Shown: positions 6,179-14,440, counted from the stretch's first letter. The stretch: 18,909 nt of DNA from Clostridiales bacterium (GCA_004553545.1 SFLD01000036.1:1-18909); one strand, 5' to 3'. A program made the numbers and translations. The notes: generated from the sequence alone by a model not told the origin.

Positions 6179-7420
6179 ATGTCCCGCGCTGCCAAGAATA
6201 AGCTCCAGAACTTTCTCATCGTGCTGCTGTCCGTGACGGCGACGCTCCTCTTCCTCCAGAACCGCCGCCTCACCCGGGGAGACGGCGGCCTTCTCTCCCG
6301 GCTCTTTGCAGACCCCGGCACCGCCATTGCGGACAGCATGGGGCAGACGGAGGCCGCCGCCCTGCCCCTGCGCTTCGCCGCGGCGGGCGACTATGCCGCC
6401 TACGGCGAGCTGGGCATGACCACGGCGGACGAGGCCTTCTCCTCCCCCGGTGCCCTGCTGCGGGAGGCCCTGGGCTCCGCCAGCGGGCGGCAGACGGCGG
6501 ACGAGACCGCCTTCCTCGCCGCTCTGGAGGGGACCGCCCTCTACTATGACTTCCTGACGGCCCTGCCCGCCTCCCTTCTGGGGCGGCATCTGGACTGCGA
6601 GGTCCCCCAGGGGCTGGAGCAGGTCCGGTACCTGCTGCTCTCGGTCCAGGGCGGCAGCGTCTTCCTCTACTGCGGGGACGGGACCAGCGATCTCCGCTAC
6701 CAGACCAAGGTCTCCGCCCCGGATCTCACGGCTCTCGTCAACCGCTGCGAGCTCCCCGGGGTAGTCTTCGCCGGGCAGCTCTCCCAGGCGGAGGGACTGT
6801 CCCCCCTCTCCCTCCTCCCCTCGGAGGAGGTCTCCCTGCCCCAGCTCAGCGCCGCCTCCTGCGCGGCGGAGAGCAGTCTCTGGAACCTGCTGGGCTTCAA
6901 TCCCCGGACCAACAACTACTATCTGGAGTCCGACGGCACCCAGGTCATCCTGGAGGGGGAGAGCACCCTGCGCCTGCAGCCGGGGTCCGTGATCCGCTAT
7001 GAGGGCCGGGGCCTCTCCCTCCGCGACCAGGGCAGCTTCTCCGACGCCGGGGACGCCGGGGAGGCCGGGGGCCGCTTCCTCTCCGCCCTGCTGCAAAGCT
7101 GCGGCAGCGGAACGGGGCTCCTGCTCCGGCAGGTCCAGGCCACGGCGGACGGCTGGACCATGGACTTTGACTACCACGCGGGGGGCTACCCCATCCGCTC
7201 CGGCAGCGGGGCGGCCATGGCCTCCCTGACCCTCCGGGGCACGGAGGTGGCGGAGCTGGAGCTGACCCTCCGCCGCTACACCGTGACGGAGGAGAGCGCT
7301 CCCCTGCTGCCCCTGACCCAGGCCCTCGCCATCGCCCGGCGCTACGCCGGGGCGGAAGTGAGCCTGGGCTATCTGGACGGCGGGGGCGACACCCTCTCCG
7401 CCGGCTGGCTGGCGGAGTGA
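6179..7420 (+). CDS. YycH-like membrane-anchored regulator of WalK
   Basis: The 413-residue protein has one N-terminal membrane helix (about 13-29, FLIVLLSVTATLLFL) after a basic start, and a large extracytoplasmic part of alternating beta and helix. That is the topology of YycH, which acts with YycI on WalK at the membrane in bacilli. Sequence similarity to named YycH proteins is weak by eye; the call rests on topology, length and place directly after walK and before a YycI-like gene. The C-terminal part (about residues 300-405) resembles the FDYHAGGYPI-type segment of the following protein's relatives. The ribosome binding site GGGAGG lies 6 nt before the ATG. It is 39 nt from walK and clearly in the same operon. 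Confidence 0.7.
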   Translation: MSRAAKNKLQNFLIVLLSVTATLLFLQNRRLTRGDGGLLSRLFADPGTAIADSMGQTEAAALPLRFAAAGDYAAYGELGMTTADEAFSSPGALLREALGSASGRQTADETAFLAALEGTALYYDFLTALPASLLGRHLDCEVPQGLEQVRYLLLSVQGGSVFLYCGDGTSDLRYQTKVSAPDLTALVNRCELPGVVFAGQLSQAEGLSPLSLLPSEEVSLPQLSAASCAAESSLWNLLGFNPRTNNYYLESDGTQVILEGESTLRLQPGSVIRYEGRGLSLRDQGSFSDAGDAGEAGGRFLSALLQSCGSGTGLLLRQVQATADGWTMDFDYHAGGYPIRSGSGAAMASLTLRGTEVAELELTLRRYTVTEESAPLLPLTQALAIARRYAGAEVSLGYLDGGGDTLSAGWLAE

Positions 7421-7439
7421 CCCGGAAAGGAGGGCGCGG

Positions 7440-8243
7440 ATGGAACGCTCCCGGCTGAAGACCATCATCATTCTCATCCTTGCCCTAGTGAACCTGGCCC
7501 TGGCCCTCTCTCTGGGCCTGGGGCTTCACCAGGGCCGGACGGCGGAGGCCGCCCTCCTCTCGGAGCTCCGGGAACGCTTCACGGCGGAGGGCTGCGCCCT
7601 GCCGCAGGACATCCCCACGGACGCCCCGCCCATGGTGGTCACCATGGAGCGGGACAGCGGCCGGGAAGGGGAGATGGCGGAGGCCATCCTGGGCGAAGGG
7701 ACCGAGTTTATCGACCAGGGCGGCGGCATCGCCGTCTACCGCAGCGGCAGCGGTCAGGCCACCTTCCGGGCGGGGGGCAGCTTCTCTGTGATGCTGCGCC
7801 TCCCCGATGGGGAGTCCACCCCCACGGAGCAGGCGGAGCAGCGCGTCCGGGCCTTTGCCCGGGCGGCGGGCTTTGAGACCCCCACCCTTCTCTCCGGCAG
7901 CGGCAGCGCCGCCCAGCGCTACGGGGGCTATCCCGTCTCCGGGGCGGGGGCGTCCTTCTCCCTCCGGGGCAGCACCCTGACGGCGGAGGGCAGTTACCTC
8001 CCCTCCGCGTACCTCAGCAAGACCGAGGGGCCCGCCATGAGCGCCGCCACCGCCCTCACCCGCTTCCTGGACTTCCGGAGCCAGAGCGGCGCCGTCATCG
8101 CGGAGGTGACGGAGATCTCCCTGCGCTACCTGCTGCGCTCCACGGCCTCCGCCCCCATGACCCTCTCCCCCGTCTGGTATCTCACCACGGATTCCGGCAG
8201 CTATCTTGTGAGCTGCGCCGACGGCAGCGTCAGCCGGGAGTGA
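7440..8243 (+). CDS. YycI-like membrane-anchored regulator of WalK
   Basis: The 267-residue protein begins with a basic residue cluster and one membrane helix (MERSRLKTIIILILALVNLA, helix about 8-29). An extracytoplasmic region with repeated Ser/Gly-rich strands follows and ends in a YLTTDSGSYLVSCADG-like segment, typical of YycI/YycH and other PepSY-like folds. YycI and YycH together modulate WalK in Bacillus and Staphylococcus. Clostridial versions are divergent, so the name is given by topology and by position as the last gene of the walRK block. The start is 19 nt after the YycH-like stop with GGAAAGGAGG upstream. A short hairpin with T-run follows the stop at 8265-8287. Confidence 0.72.
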   Translation: MERSRLKTIIILILALVNLALALSLGLGLHQGRTAEAALLSELRERFTAEGCALPQDIPTDAPPMVVTMERDSGREGEMAEAILGEGTEFIDQGGGIAVYRSGSGQATFRAGGSFSVMLRLPDGESTPTEQAEQRVRAFARAAGFETPTLLSGSGSAAQRYGGYPVSGAGASFSLRGSTLTAEGSYLPSAYLSKTEGPAMSAATALTRFLDFRSQSGAVIAEVTEISLRYLLRSTASAPMTLSPVWYLTTDSGSYLVSCADGSVSRE

Positions 8244-8264
8244 GTTTCCCTGCAAATTTTTGAG

Positions 8265-8287
8265 GCAAACGAAAAACGTTTGCTTTT
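8265..8287 (+). terminator. Weak intrinsic terminator at the end of the wal operon
   Basis: GCAAACG pairs with CGTTTGC around an A5 loop and is followed by TTTT. The 7-bp stem is modest, and its 3' arm overlaps the -35 box of the murA promoter. Confidence 0.5.
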
Positions 8288-8308
8288 CCCACGCCTTTAT
8301 GCTATGCT
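8280..8308 (+). promoter_or_regulatory. Promoter for murA
   Basis: TTGCTT (8280-8285) and TATGCT (8303-8308) are 17 nt apart. Transcription near 8315 would give an unusually long leader of about 143 nt before murA. Confidence 0.6.
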
Positions 8309-8324
8309 GTTAGCAGAATCATCT

Positions 8325-8417
8325 GTTTTCCCCCACACTTTCCGCATGAAGGCGGCGGCGCGGGGGAAAACTGTGCCTGTATACCACGGACGGACGCCGG
8401 GCGCTGAGGCAAGCGCC
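8325..8417 (+). promoter_or_regulatory. Structured murA leader
   Basis: GTTTTCCCCC (8325-8334) pairs with GGGGGAAAAC (8362-8371) over 10 bp around a 27-nt loop. It is followed by GGCGCT/AGCGCC (8400-8405/8412-8417). No known riboswitch class is recognised. The structure lies in the untranslated leader and could be regulatory. Confidence 0.4.
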
Positions 8418-8457
8418 GCCCGCCCGCACTTCCCAAAGAGAAGAGAGGTTCCGGACT

Positions 8458-9759
8458 TTGACAAGAGAGTATCTGGTACGCGGCGGCAAGCCGCTTTTCG
8501 GCGAGGTCACCATCAGCGGCGCCAAGAATGCCGCCGTGGCCATCATCCCCGCCGCCCTGATGGTGGACGGCGTCTGCCGCATCGAGAACGTCCCCATGAT
8601 CTCGGACGTGACCCTGAGCCTGAAGATCCTGGAAGAGCTGGGCGCCAGCATCCGCCTCCTCAATGCCCACACGGTGGAGATCGACAGCCGGCACATTGCC
8701 TGCACCCGCACCTCCTATGACCTGGCGCGGAAGATCCGGGCCTCCTACTATCTCGTGGGCTCCCTGCTGGGCCGCTTCGGCCAGGCAGAGGTGGCCATGC
8801 CCGGCGGCTGCAACTTCGGCGGCGTCCGGCCCATCGACCAGCACGTGAAGGGCTTCACCGCCATGGGCGCCAAGGTCACGCTGGAGAGCGGCTTCATCAA
8901 CGCCGCGGCGGAGGGCGGCCGTCTCCACGGCGCCAACATCTATCTGGATGTGGTCTCCGTGGGCGCCACCATGAATATCATGATGGCCGCCGCCCTGGCG
9001 GAGGGCACCACCGTCATCGAGAATGTCGCCAAGGAGCCCCACATCGTGGACCTTGCCAACTTCCTGAACTCCATGGGCGCGGACATCCGCGGCGCGGGGA
9101 CGGACTCCATCAAGATCACCGGCGTGCCCCGGCTCAACGGCGGCAGCTACGCCATCATCCCCGACCAGATCGAGGCCGGGACCTATATGGCGGCGGTGGC
9201 CGCCACCGGCGGCCAGGTGCTGGTGAAGAACATCATCCCCAAGCACATGGACTGCATCACCGCCAAGCTCCAGGAGTGCGGCGTGGAGATCCAGGAGCGG
9301 GAGGACACCCTCCTGGTCCGCCGCACCGGCAAGCTCCAGAAGACCAACATCAAGACCCTGCCCTACCCCGGCTTCCCCACGGACATGCAGCCCCAGATGA
9401 CCACGGTCCTCTGCCTGGCGGAGGGCACCTCCCTGGTGACGGAGAGCGTCTGGGGCAGCCGCTACCGCTATGTGGACGAGCTCAAGCGCATGGGCGCCTC
9501 CATCCAGGTGGACGACAAGACCGCCGTGGTGGAGGGCGTGGACCATCTCACCGGGGCTCCCATCCAGGCAACGGACCTGCGGGCCGGCGCCGCCCTGGTC
9601 ATCGCTGCCCTGGCCGCCCAGGGCGAGAGCCGCATCACCGGCGTCAGCTACATCGAGCGGGGCTACGAGGACATCATCGAGAAGCTCCGTGCCCTGGGCG
9701 CTGACATCCGGGCCGTGGACGTCCCCGACGAGGCGGACCTCCGCAGCCGCATCAGCTGA
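8458..9759 (+). CDS. murA: UDP-N-acetylglucosamine 1-carboxyvinyltransferase (MurA)
   Basis: MurA transfers enolpyruvate from PEP to UDP-GlcNAc, the first committed step of peptidoglycan synthesis, in the cytoplasm. The 433-residue product has the normal length for this two-lobed inside-out alpha/beta enzyme. K23/N24 in the SGAKNAA motif bind substrate. C118 in PGGCNFGGVRPIDQH is the cysteine that fosfomycin alkylates, so the enzyme should be fosfomycin-sensitive in principle. The PGFPTDMQPQ motif and the RYRYVDELKRMGA segment are also present. The start is a TTG at 8458 preceded by AGAGAGG about 9 nt upstream; no better ATG exists before the conserved N-terminus. It has its own promoter and leader, placing it next to, but separately transcribed from, the wal operon. 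Identification is firm. Confidence 0.97.
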   Translation: MTREYLVRGGKPLFGEVTISGAKNAAVAIIPAALMVDGVCRIENVPMISDVTLSLKILEELGASIRLLNAHTVEIDSRHIACTRTSYDLARKIRASYYLVGSLLGRFGQAEVAMPGGCNFGGVRPIDQHVKGFTAMGAKVTLESGFINAAAEGGRLHGANIYLDVVSVGATMNIMMAAALAEGTTVIENVAKEPHIVDLANFLNSMGADIRGAGTDSIKITGVPRLNGGSYAIIPDQIEAGTYMAAVAATGGQVLVKNIIPKHMDCITAKLQECGVEIQEREDTLLVRRTGKLQKTNIKTLPYPGFPTDMQPQMTTVLCLAEGTSLVTESVWGSRYRYVDELKRMGASIQVDDKTAVVEGVDHLTGAPIQATDLRAGAALVIAALAAQGESRITGVSYIERGYEDIIEKLRALGADIRAVDVPDEADLRSRIS

Positions 9760-9774
9760 AAGACCGAAACCGGA

Positions 9775-9823
9775 AAGCGCCCGCGAAGGGATCACGGCCT
9801 TGGCCGGGCCCTGGCGGGCGCTT
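9775..9823 (+). terminator. Hairpin between murA and walJ
   Basis: AAGCGCCCGC (9775-9784) pairs with GCGGGCGCTT (9814-9823) over 10 bp. The 29-nt loop holds its own short GGCC/GGCC stem, and the tail is CTTCTTC. It probably ends murA at least partly. I see no clear promoter between it and the next gene, so readthrough may drive that operon. Confidence 0.5.
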
Positions 9824-9852
9824 CTTCATCCGACATACAAGGGGAAACGACT

Positions 9853-10638
9853 TTGACATCCATCCATACCTTTGCCAGCGGCTCCTCCGGCAACGCCGCC
9901 CTGGTGAGCCGGGGGGCGACCCACATCCTGCTGGATGCCGGCATCTCCGCCCGGCGGATCGCCGCGGCCCTGGGGGAGCTGGGGCTCAGCCCCCAGGATC
10001 TCTCCGCCATCTGCATCACCCACTCCCACAGCGACCACGTCTCCGGCCTTGCCACCATCGTCAAGCGCTGGGACGTGCCCATCCTGGCCACCGCCCCCTG
10101 CGGCCGGCAGCTCAGCTACCGCATCGCGGGGCTGGAAGGCAAGCTCCGGACCGTTGAGACCGGCAGCGGCTTCCCCGTGGGGGAGATCACCGTGACGGCC
10201 TTCCCCACCTCCCACGACGCGCCGGGCTCCTGCGGCTTCCGCTTTGACGCCCTGGGCGTCCTGACGGACAGCGGATACGTGACAGAGGAGGCAGCGGGCA
10301 CCCTCGCCGGGGTCTCCCTTCTGCTCCTGGAGGCCAATCACGACGTGGACCTTCTCCAGAACGGTCCCTACCCTTACTACTTGAAGGAACGCATCCTCAG
10401 CGACCAGGGCCATCTCAGCAACGAGACGGCCGCCGCCTTCGCCGTGGCCATGGCCCGGCAGGGGACGGAGGAGTTCGTCCTGGCCCACCTCAGCGCCGAG
10501 AACAACACCCCGGAGCGGGCGCTCTCCGCCGTGCGCTGGGCGCTGGCGGACGCGGGCTTTGACCTGCCCCTGGAGGCCGCGCCCCGAAGCGGCCTCAGCC
10601 GCCGCTATGGAAGGGAGGCCGCCGTATGCAGCGAGTAA
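9853..10638 (+). CDS. walJ: YycJ/WalJ metallo-beta-lactamase fold hydrolase
   Basis: The 261-residue cytoplasmic protein has the metallo-beta-lactamase fold. Its metal-binding motif H57-S-H59-S-D61-H62 follows the opening THILLDAGIS strand, with further ligands probably H135 in PTSHDAPGS, D154 and a C-terminal LAHLS histidine. The opening TFASGSSGNAALV is typical of YycJ, a predicted phosphodiesterase or nuclease linked to the walRK cluster in Firmicutes; its substrate is not settled. The start is TTG at 9853 with AAGGGG about 8 nt upstream. Its end overlaps rlmH by 13 nt, which indicates translational coupling. Family is firm; the cellular role is known only from work on relatives. Confidence 0.9.
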   Translation: MTSIHTFASGSSGNAALVSRGATHILLDAGISARRIAAALGELGLSPQDLSAICITHSHSDHVSGLATIVKRWDVPILATAPCGRQLSYRIAGLEGKLRTVETGSGFPVGEITVTAFPTSHDAPGSCGFRFDALGVLTDSGYVTEEAAGTLAGVSLLLLEANHDVDLLQNGPYPYYLKERILSDQGHLSNETAAAFAVAMARQGTEEFVLAHLSAENNTPERALSAVRWALADAGFDLPLEAAPRSGLSRRYGREAAVCSE

Positions 10639-11108
10639 GCGTCATCTGCGTGGGAAAGCTGAAGGAACGCTTCTATACCGACGCTGCGGCGGAGTACTTA
10701 AAGCGCCTCTCCCGCTACTGCAAGGCGGAGGTCATCGAGCTTCCCGAGGAGCGCCTGCCGGAAGCCCCCTCCCCTGCCCAGATCGAGGCGGCACTTTCCA
10801 GGGAAGCCGACGCCGTCCGGGGGAAGCTGCCCCAGGGCTGCCTTCTCATCGCCCTCTGCGTGGAGGGGAAGCTCTGCTCCAGCGAGGAGCTGGCCGCCTT
10901 CCTCTCGGAGAGCGCCGTCCGGGGCGGGAGCCATGTGGTCTTCCTCATCGGATCCTCCTTCGGCCTGCATCCCAGTCTCAAGGCCATGGCGGCGAAGCGG
11001 CTCTCCCTCTCCCCCATGACCTTTCCCCACCATCTCGCCCGGGTGATGCTGCTGGAGCAGATCTACCGGGCCTATCAGATCAACAGCGGGAGCCGCTACC
11101 ACAAGTGA
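10626..11108 (+). CDS. rlmH: 23S rRNA pseudouridine-1915 N3-methyltransferase RlmH
   Basis: RlmH methylates pseudouridine 1915 in helix 69 of 23S rRNA on assembled 70S ribosomes, using S-adenosylmethionine. The 160-residue length and SPOUT (trefoil knot) sequence fit. It opens VSVICVGKLKERFY, has the knot motif FLIGSSFGLHP at 106-116, and ends MTFPHHLARVMLLEQIYRAY with terminal YHK. One small deviation is IGSS where many members have IGGS in the SAM loop; serine may be tolerated. It overlaps walJ by 13 nt and leads into the DUF2007-like gene 26 nt later. Identification is firm. Confidence 0.96.
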   Translation: MQRVSVICVGKLKERFYTDAAAEYLKRLSRYCKAEVIELPEERLPEAPSPAQIEAALSREADAVRGKLPQGCLLIALCVEGKLCSSEELAAFLSESAVRGGSHVVFLIGSSFGLHPSLKAMAAKRLSLSPMTFPHHLARVMLLEQIYRAYQINSGSRYHK

Positions 11109-11134
11109 CGGCCCCGGAAAAGGAGGTTATCCCC

Positions 11135-11458
11135 ATGGATCAGGCCAAGGACTACTGGGGCCGGGCGGAGCAGGATCTGCTGGACCGCTGGCCCAAGGGG
11201 GAAGACGGCGGGTATGAGACCCCCGCCTTCCTGACGGACGCGCTGGAGGCCGGCGGCGAGGCGGAGCTCCTCTGCCAGATGCTCCGCTCTTATGACATCC
11301 CCGTCCTGCGCCGCTACGAGAAGGACGGCACCCTGGGCAAGGTGGTGCTGGGCTTCTCCGGCTACGGCGTGCAGCTCTATGTCCCCGCCTCCCGGCTGGA
11401 GGAAGCCCGGGAGCTGATGAAGCCCGTTGACGAGGCAGCAGAAAAGGAGGAACCCTGA
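11135..11458 (+). CDS. DUF2007-like small protein
   Basis: The 107-residue protein starts MDQAKDYWGRAEQDLLDRWP. Residues about 45-98 resemble the DUF2007 (putative signal-transducing) fold: AELLCQMLRSYDIPVLRRYE, then VVLGFSGYGVQLYVPASRLE and an EARELM helix. That domain resembles PII-like ferredoxin folds and has no settled function. ATG 11135 has AAAAGGAGG 8 nt upstream. The stop codon shares its last base with the ATG of the next gene (TGATG), so it should be translationally coupled to the phosphohexomutase. I see no metal or catalytic motif. Confidence 0.75.
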   Translation: MDQAKDYWGRAEQDLLDRWPKGEDGGYETPAFLTDALEAGGEAELLCQMLRSYDIPVLRRYEKDGTLGKVVLGFSGYGVQLYVPASRLEEARELMKPVDEAAEKEEP

Positions 11459-13185
11459 TGGATTACCGCAAGGAATACGAAAAATGGCTGGCAAGCTCCG
11501 CCCTCTCCCAGGAGGAGAAGGCCGAGCTGGAGGCCATCCGCAGCGACGACCACGAGATCGAGAGCCGCTTCTACGGCCCGCTGGAGTTCGGCACCGCCGG
11601 GCTCCGGGGCATCATGGCCACCGGTCTCCACAACATGAACCTCCACGTCATCCGCTGGGCCACCCAGGGCTTCGCGGAGGTCATCGCCGCCCAGGGCGAG
11701 GAGGGCAAGCGCCGGGGCATCGCCATCTGCATGGACTGCCGCAACCACTCCATGGAGTTTGCCCGGGCCGCCGCCGAGGTCTGCGCCGCCAACGGCATCC
11801 ACGTCCGGATCTTTGAGGCCCTGCGCCCCACCCCGGAGCTGAGCTTCGCCGTGCGGGAGTACCACTGCCAGGCGGGTCTGAACATCACCGCCAGCCACAA
11901 CCCCAAGGAGTATAACGGCTACAAGGTCTACTGGGAGGACGGCGCCCAGCTGCCCCCCCACCACGCGGACACCATCGCGAAGCGCCTCACGGAGATTGAC
12001 ATCTTCACCGGCGTGCAGCGGATGGACTTCGACGAGGCCGTCCGGGCCGGGCTCATCGAGACGATGGGCGAGGAGACGGACCGGAAGTTCATGGCCAATG
12101 TCACCGCCATGATCAACGACAAAGAGACCGTCGCCAAGGTGGCGGATACCTTCAAGATGGTCTACACCCCCTTCCACGGCTGCGGCTACAAGCTGGTGCC
12201 GGAGGCCCTGCGGACACTGGGCATCCAGCATCTCCTCTGCGAGCCCCGTCAGATGGTCATCGACGGCAACTTCCCCACCGTGGTCTCCCCCAACCCGGAG
12301 AATCCCGAGGGCTTTTATCTCGCCATCGACCTGGCCCGGGAGAACGACGTGGACTTCATCCTGGGCACGGACCCGGACAGCGACCGGGTGGGCATCCTGG
12401 TCCGCAACCCCCAGGGCGAGTACCAGCCCGTCACCGGCAACCAGACCGGCGTGCTGCTGCTGGACTACCTCATCGGTGCCATGCGCCGCTCCGGCAGGAT
12501 GCCGGAGCATCCCGTGGCCCTGAAGACCATCGTCACCACCGAGATGGCCCGCAAGGTGGCCGAGACCAACGGCGTCACCTGCTACGATACCTTCACCGGC
12601 TTCAAGTTCATGGCGGAGAAGAAGAACGCCCTGGAGGCCGCCGGCGAGGGCAAGGTCATCTTCTCCTATGAGGAGAGCTACGGCTACATGCTGGGCGACT
12701 ACGTCCGGGACAAGGACGCCGTCACCGCCTCCATGCTCCTCACGGAGATGGCCGCCTGGTACGCCGCCCAGGGCATGACCCTCTTCGACGCCCTGAACGC
12801 CCTCTATGAGAAGTACGGCTACTACGCCGAGAAGACCCACAACCTGGTGATGCCCGGCCTGGACGGCCTGCGGGACATGGCGGAGCTCATGCGCAAGCTG
12901 AAGGACGAGCCCCCCACTGAGATCGCCGGCACCGAGGTGGTGGTCCGCAAGGACTACAACGACGGCACCGTCCACGACTGCCGCACCGGCGCCGTCACGA
13001 AGATGGAGCTCTCCGGCTCCAACGTCCTGCGCTTTGAGCTCTCCGACGGCACCACCATCCTGGCCCGCCCCTCCGGCACCGAGCCCAAGATCAAGGTCTA
13101 TATCCTGGCCCGGGGCAAGGACGCCGCGGACGCCGCCGCCAACGTGGAGAAGTACGGCGCCTGGGCCGAGGCCCTGAAGGGCTGA
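11458..13185 (+). CDS. Phosphoglucomutase/phosphomannomutase family, PgcA-like
   Basis: This alpha-D-phosphohexomutase probably interconverts glucose 1-phosphate and glucose 6-phosphate, feeding UDP-glucose and wall or polymer synthesis. The 575 residues match the long PgcA-type subgroup. Active-site phosphoserine S146 lies in TASHNPKEYNGYKVYWEDGA. The Mg-binding loop is D305-P-D307-S-D309-RVG, the sugar-specificity loop is SYEESYGYM, and the phosphate-binding motif RPSGTEPK is at 537-544. All four domains are complete. It is the last gene of the walJ-rlmH-DUF2007 run, overlaps its predecessor by 1 nt, and is followed by a 14-bp terminator. Family is firm. Glucose versus mannose or pentose preference is inferred from similarity. 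Confidence 0.93.
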   Translation: MDYRKEYEKWLASSALSQEEKAELEAIRSDDHEIESRFYGPLEFGTAGLRGIMATGLHNMNLHVIRWATQGFAEVIAAQGEEGKRRGIAICMDCRNHSMEFARAAAEVCAANGIHVRIFEALRPTPELSFAVREYHCQAGLNITASHNPKEYNGYKVYWEDGAQLPPHHADTIAKRLTEIDIFTGVQRMDFDEAVRAGLIETMGEETDRKFMANVTAMINDKETVAKVADTFKMVYTPFHGCGYKLVPEALRTLGIQHLLCEPRQMVIDGNFPTVVSPNPENPEGFYLAIDLARENDVDFILGTDPDSDRVGILVRNPQGEYQPVTGNQTGVLLLDYLIGAMRRSGRMPEHPVALKTIVTTEMARKVAETNGVTCYDTFTGFKFMAEKKNALEAAGEGKVIFSYEESYGYMLGDYVRDKDAVTASMLLTEMAAWYAAQGMTLFDALNALYEKYGYYAEKTHNLVMPGLDGLRDMAELMRKLKDEPPTEIAGTEVVVRKDYNDGTVHDCRTGAVTKMELSGSNVLRFELSDGTTILARPSGTEPKIKVYILARGKDAADAAANVEKYGAWAEALKG

Positions 13186-13204
13186 CAGACGCCCCCAAAC
13201 GTTC

Positions 13205-13236
13205 AGCGCCCCTCCGGCAAAAGCCGGAGGGGCGCT
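13205..13236 (+). terminator. Strong intrinsic terminator after the phosphohexomutase
   Basis: AGCGCCCCTCCGGC pairs perfectly with GCCGGAGGGGCGCT over 14 bp around an AAAA loop, followed by TTCCTTT. Confidence 0.85.
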
Positions 13237-13319
13237 TTCCTTTCCCCGGATCGATAAGACCCGCTTTTCGCCGTCATTCTGTCCGCCGGCGAGGGACAAA
13301 ACCTTGTGCAAAACCCCTC

Positions 13320-13348
13320 TTGACAAGTCCGCCGGGATGTCGTATGGT
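13320..13348 (+). promoter_or_regulatory. Promoter for the EamA transporter
   Basis: A perfect TTGACA (13320-13325) is followed after 17 nt by TATGGT (13343-13348). Transcription near 13355 leaves a leader of about 77 nt. Confidence 0.8.
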
Positions 13349-13365
13349 ATGGCTACTGCCATCCC

Positions 13366-13409
13366 CGGTCCGACGCTTTCCGCCCTCCTTCGGGGCGCTT
13401 TGCGGACCG
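13366..13409 (+). promoter_or_regulatory. Leader hairpin before the EamA transporter
   Basis: CGGTCCG (13366-13372) pairs with CGGACCG (13403-13409), and inside it CGCCC (13381-13385) pairs with GGGCG (13393-13397). The structure starts about 11 nt after the predicted transcript start and ends a few bases before the AAGGAGG ribosome binding site. It may act as an attenuator or stability element. Confidence 0.45.
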
Positions 13410-13431
13410 TCTGCAAGGAGGATCACCCACG

Positions 13432-14394
13432 TTGGAAACTTCATCCCATACTCTCCGGGGCGTGCTCTGCGCCATCCTGGGCGGCGTCTGCTGGGGCGTC
13501 TCCGGCACCCTGTCGGAGTACGCCTTCACCCACTCCACCGCCACGCCCCTGGAGCTCACGTGCTTCCGCACGGTGGCGGCGGGCGTCATCCTGCTGACCT
13601 GGAGCTTCTTCCATAACCGCGCGCAGTTCCTGGAGGCTCTCCACGACAAGCGGGCCCTGCTGCGGCTGCTGATCTACGGCGTGGTGGGCCTTGTGGGCAG
13701 CCAGTATGCCTACACCACCGCCATCGTCTACTCTAACGCCGCCACCACCACGGTGCTGCAGAACCTGAACCTGGTCTTCATCCTCATCATCACCTGCATC
13801 CAGCTCCGGAAGGCCCCCAACCTCCGGGAGTGGACCGCTCTCTTTTTCGCCATCGCCGGCACCTGGCTCCTGGCCACCGGCGGCGACTTCCACCACCTGG
13901 TCCTCTCCCCCCAGGGCCTCTTCTGGGGCATCGCCACCGCCATCACCGTGACCCTCTACACCATCATCCCCAAGCCCCTGCTGGCCCGGTGGAGCAACGT
14001 CCTGGTCTCCGGCTACGGGATGCTCCTGGGCGGCCTCACCACGAACCTGGCCGTCCGCAGCTGGACGCTGGACTTCGCCTCCGTCTCCCGGGAGGGCTGG
14101 CTGGCCATGTGCGGCGTGGTGGTCACGGGGTCCCTGATGGCCACCACCCTCTATCTCCGGGGCGTGGCGGACATCGGCCCGGTGAAGGCCTCCCTTCTCG
14201 CCATCACGGAGCCCGTGGTGGCCGCCATCCTGGGGATGCTCTGGCTGGGCACCCGCTTCACCCGGACGGATCTCCTGGGCTTCGCCTTCATCTTCGTCAC
14301 CATCTGGCTCCTCTCCGTCCCGGCCAAGGACCATCGGGAGGCCGGGCGCCATCCCCACCTCCACCTGCACCCGCCCCACAAGAAGCTCCGCTGA
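13432..14394 (+). CDS. EamA/DMT-family transporter
   Basis: This 320-residue polytopic membrane protein of the drug/metabolite transporter superfamily has two EamA repeats of about five helices each. The first runs from about residue 5 to 145, with the telling LTCFRTVAAGVILLTWSFF and VGSQYAYTTAIVYSNAAT segments. The second runs from about 160 to 295, with GPVKASLLAITEPVVAAILG. Substrates of such proteins range over amino acids, nucleosides and organic acids; none can be read from this sequence. The start is TTG 13432 behind AAGGAGG. The C-terminal cytoplasmic tail is His-rich (HPHLHLHPPH), which is uncommon. It stands alone between its own promoter and a terminator. Confidence 0.9.
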   Translation: METSSHTLRGVLCAILGGVCWGVSGTLSEYAFTHSTATPLELTCFRTVAAGVILLTWSFFHNRAQFLEALHDKRALLRLLIYGVVGLVGSQYAYTTAIVYSNAATTTVLQNLNLVFILIITCIQLRKAPNLREWTALFFAIAGTWLLATGGDFHHLVLSPQGLFWGIATAITVTLYTIIPKPLLARWSNVLVSGYGMLLGGLTTNLAVRSWTLDFASVSREGWLAMCGVVVTGSLMATTLYLRGVADIGPVKASLLAITEPVVAAILGMLWLGTRFTRTDLLGFAFIFVTIWLLSVPAKDHREAGRHPHLHLHPPHKKLR

Positions 14395-14404
14395 AAACGC
14401 CGAA

Positions 14405-14440
14405 AAGGACCGTCCCGCCTGCCCAGGCGGGGCGGTCCTT
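14405..14440 (+). terminator. Intrinsic terminator of the EamA transporter gene
   Basis: A 16-bp stem with one T-G wobble (14405-14420 with 14425-14440) closes on the loop GCCC and is followed by TCTTTGCTTT. It starts 11 nt after the stop codon. Confidence 0.9.

Noticed and set aside
4025..7477. A 1150-codon open frame on the minus strand across walK and the YycH-like gene
   Set aside because: It is antisense to well-identified genes, its composition is Gly/Ala/Val/Gln-rich without domains, and such long antisense frames arise from high GC at third codon positions.
8302..9795. A 497-codon minus-strand frame opposite murA
   Set aside because: murA motifs on the plus strand are complete; the antisense frame is His/Gly/Asp-rich shadow sequence.
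11377..13416. A 679-codon minus-strand frame across the phosphohexomutase gene
   Set aside because: It is a shadow of a gene with all catalytic motifs intact on the plus strand, and it also runs through a terminator.
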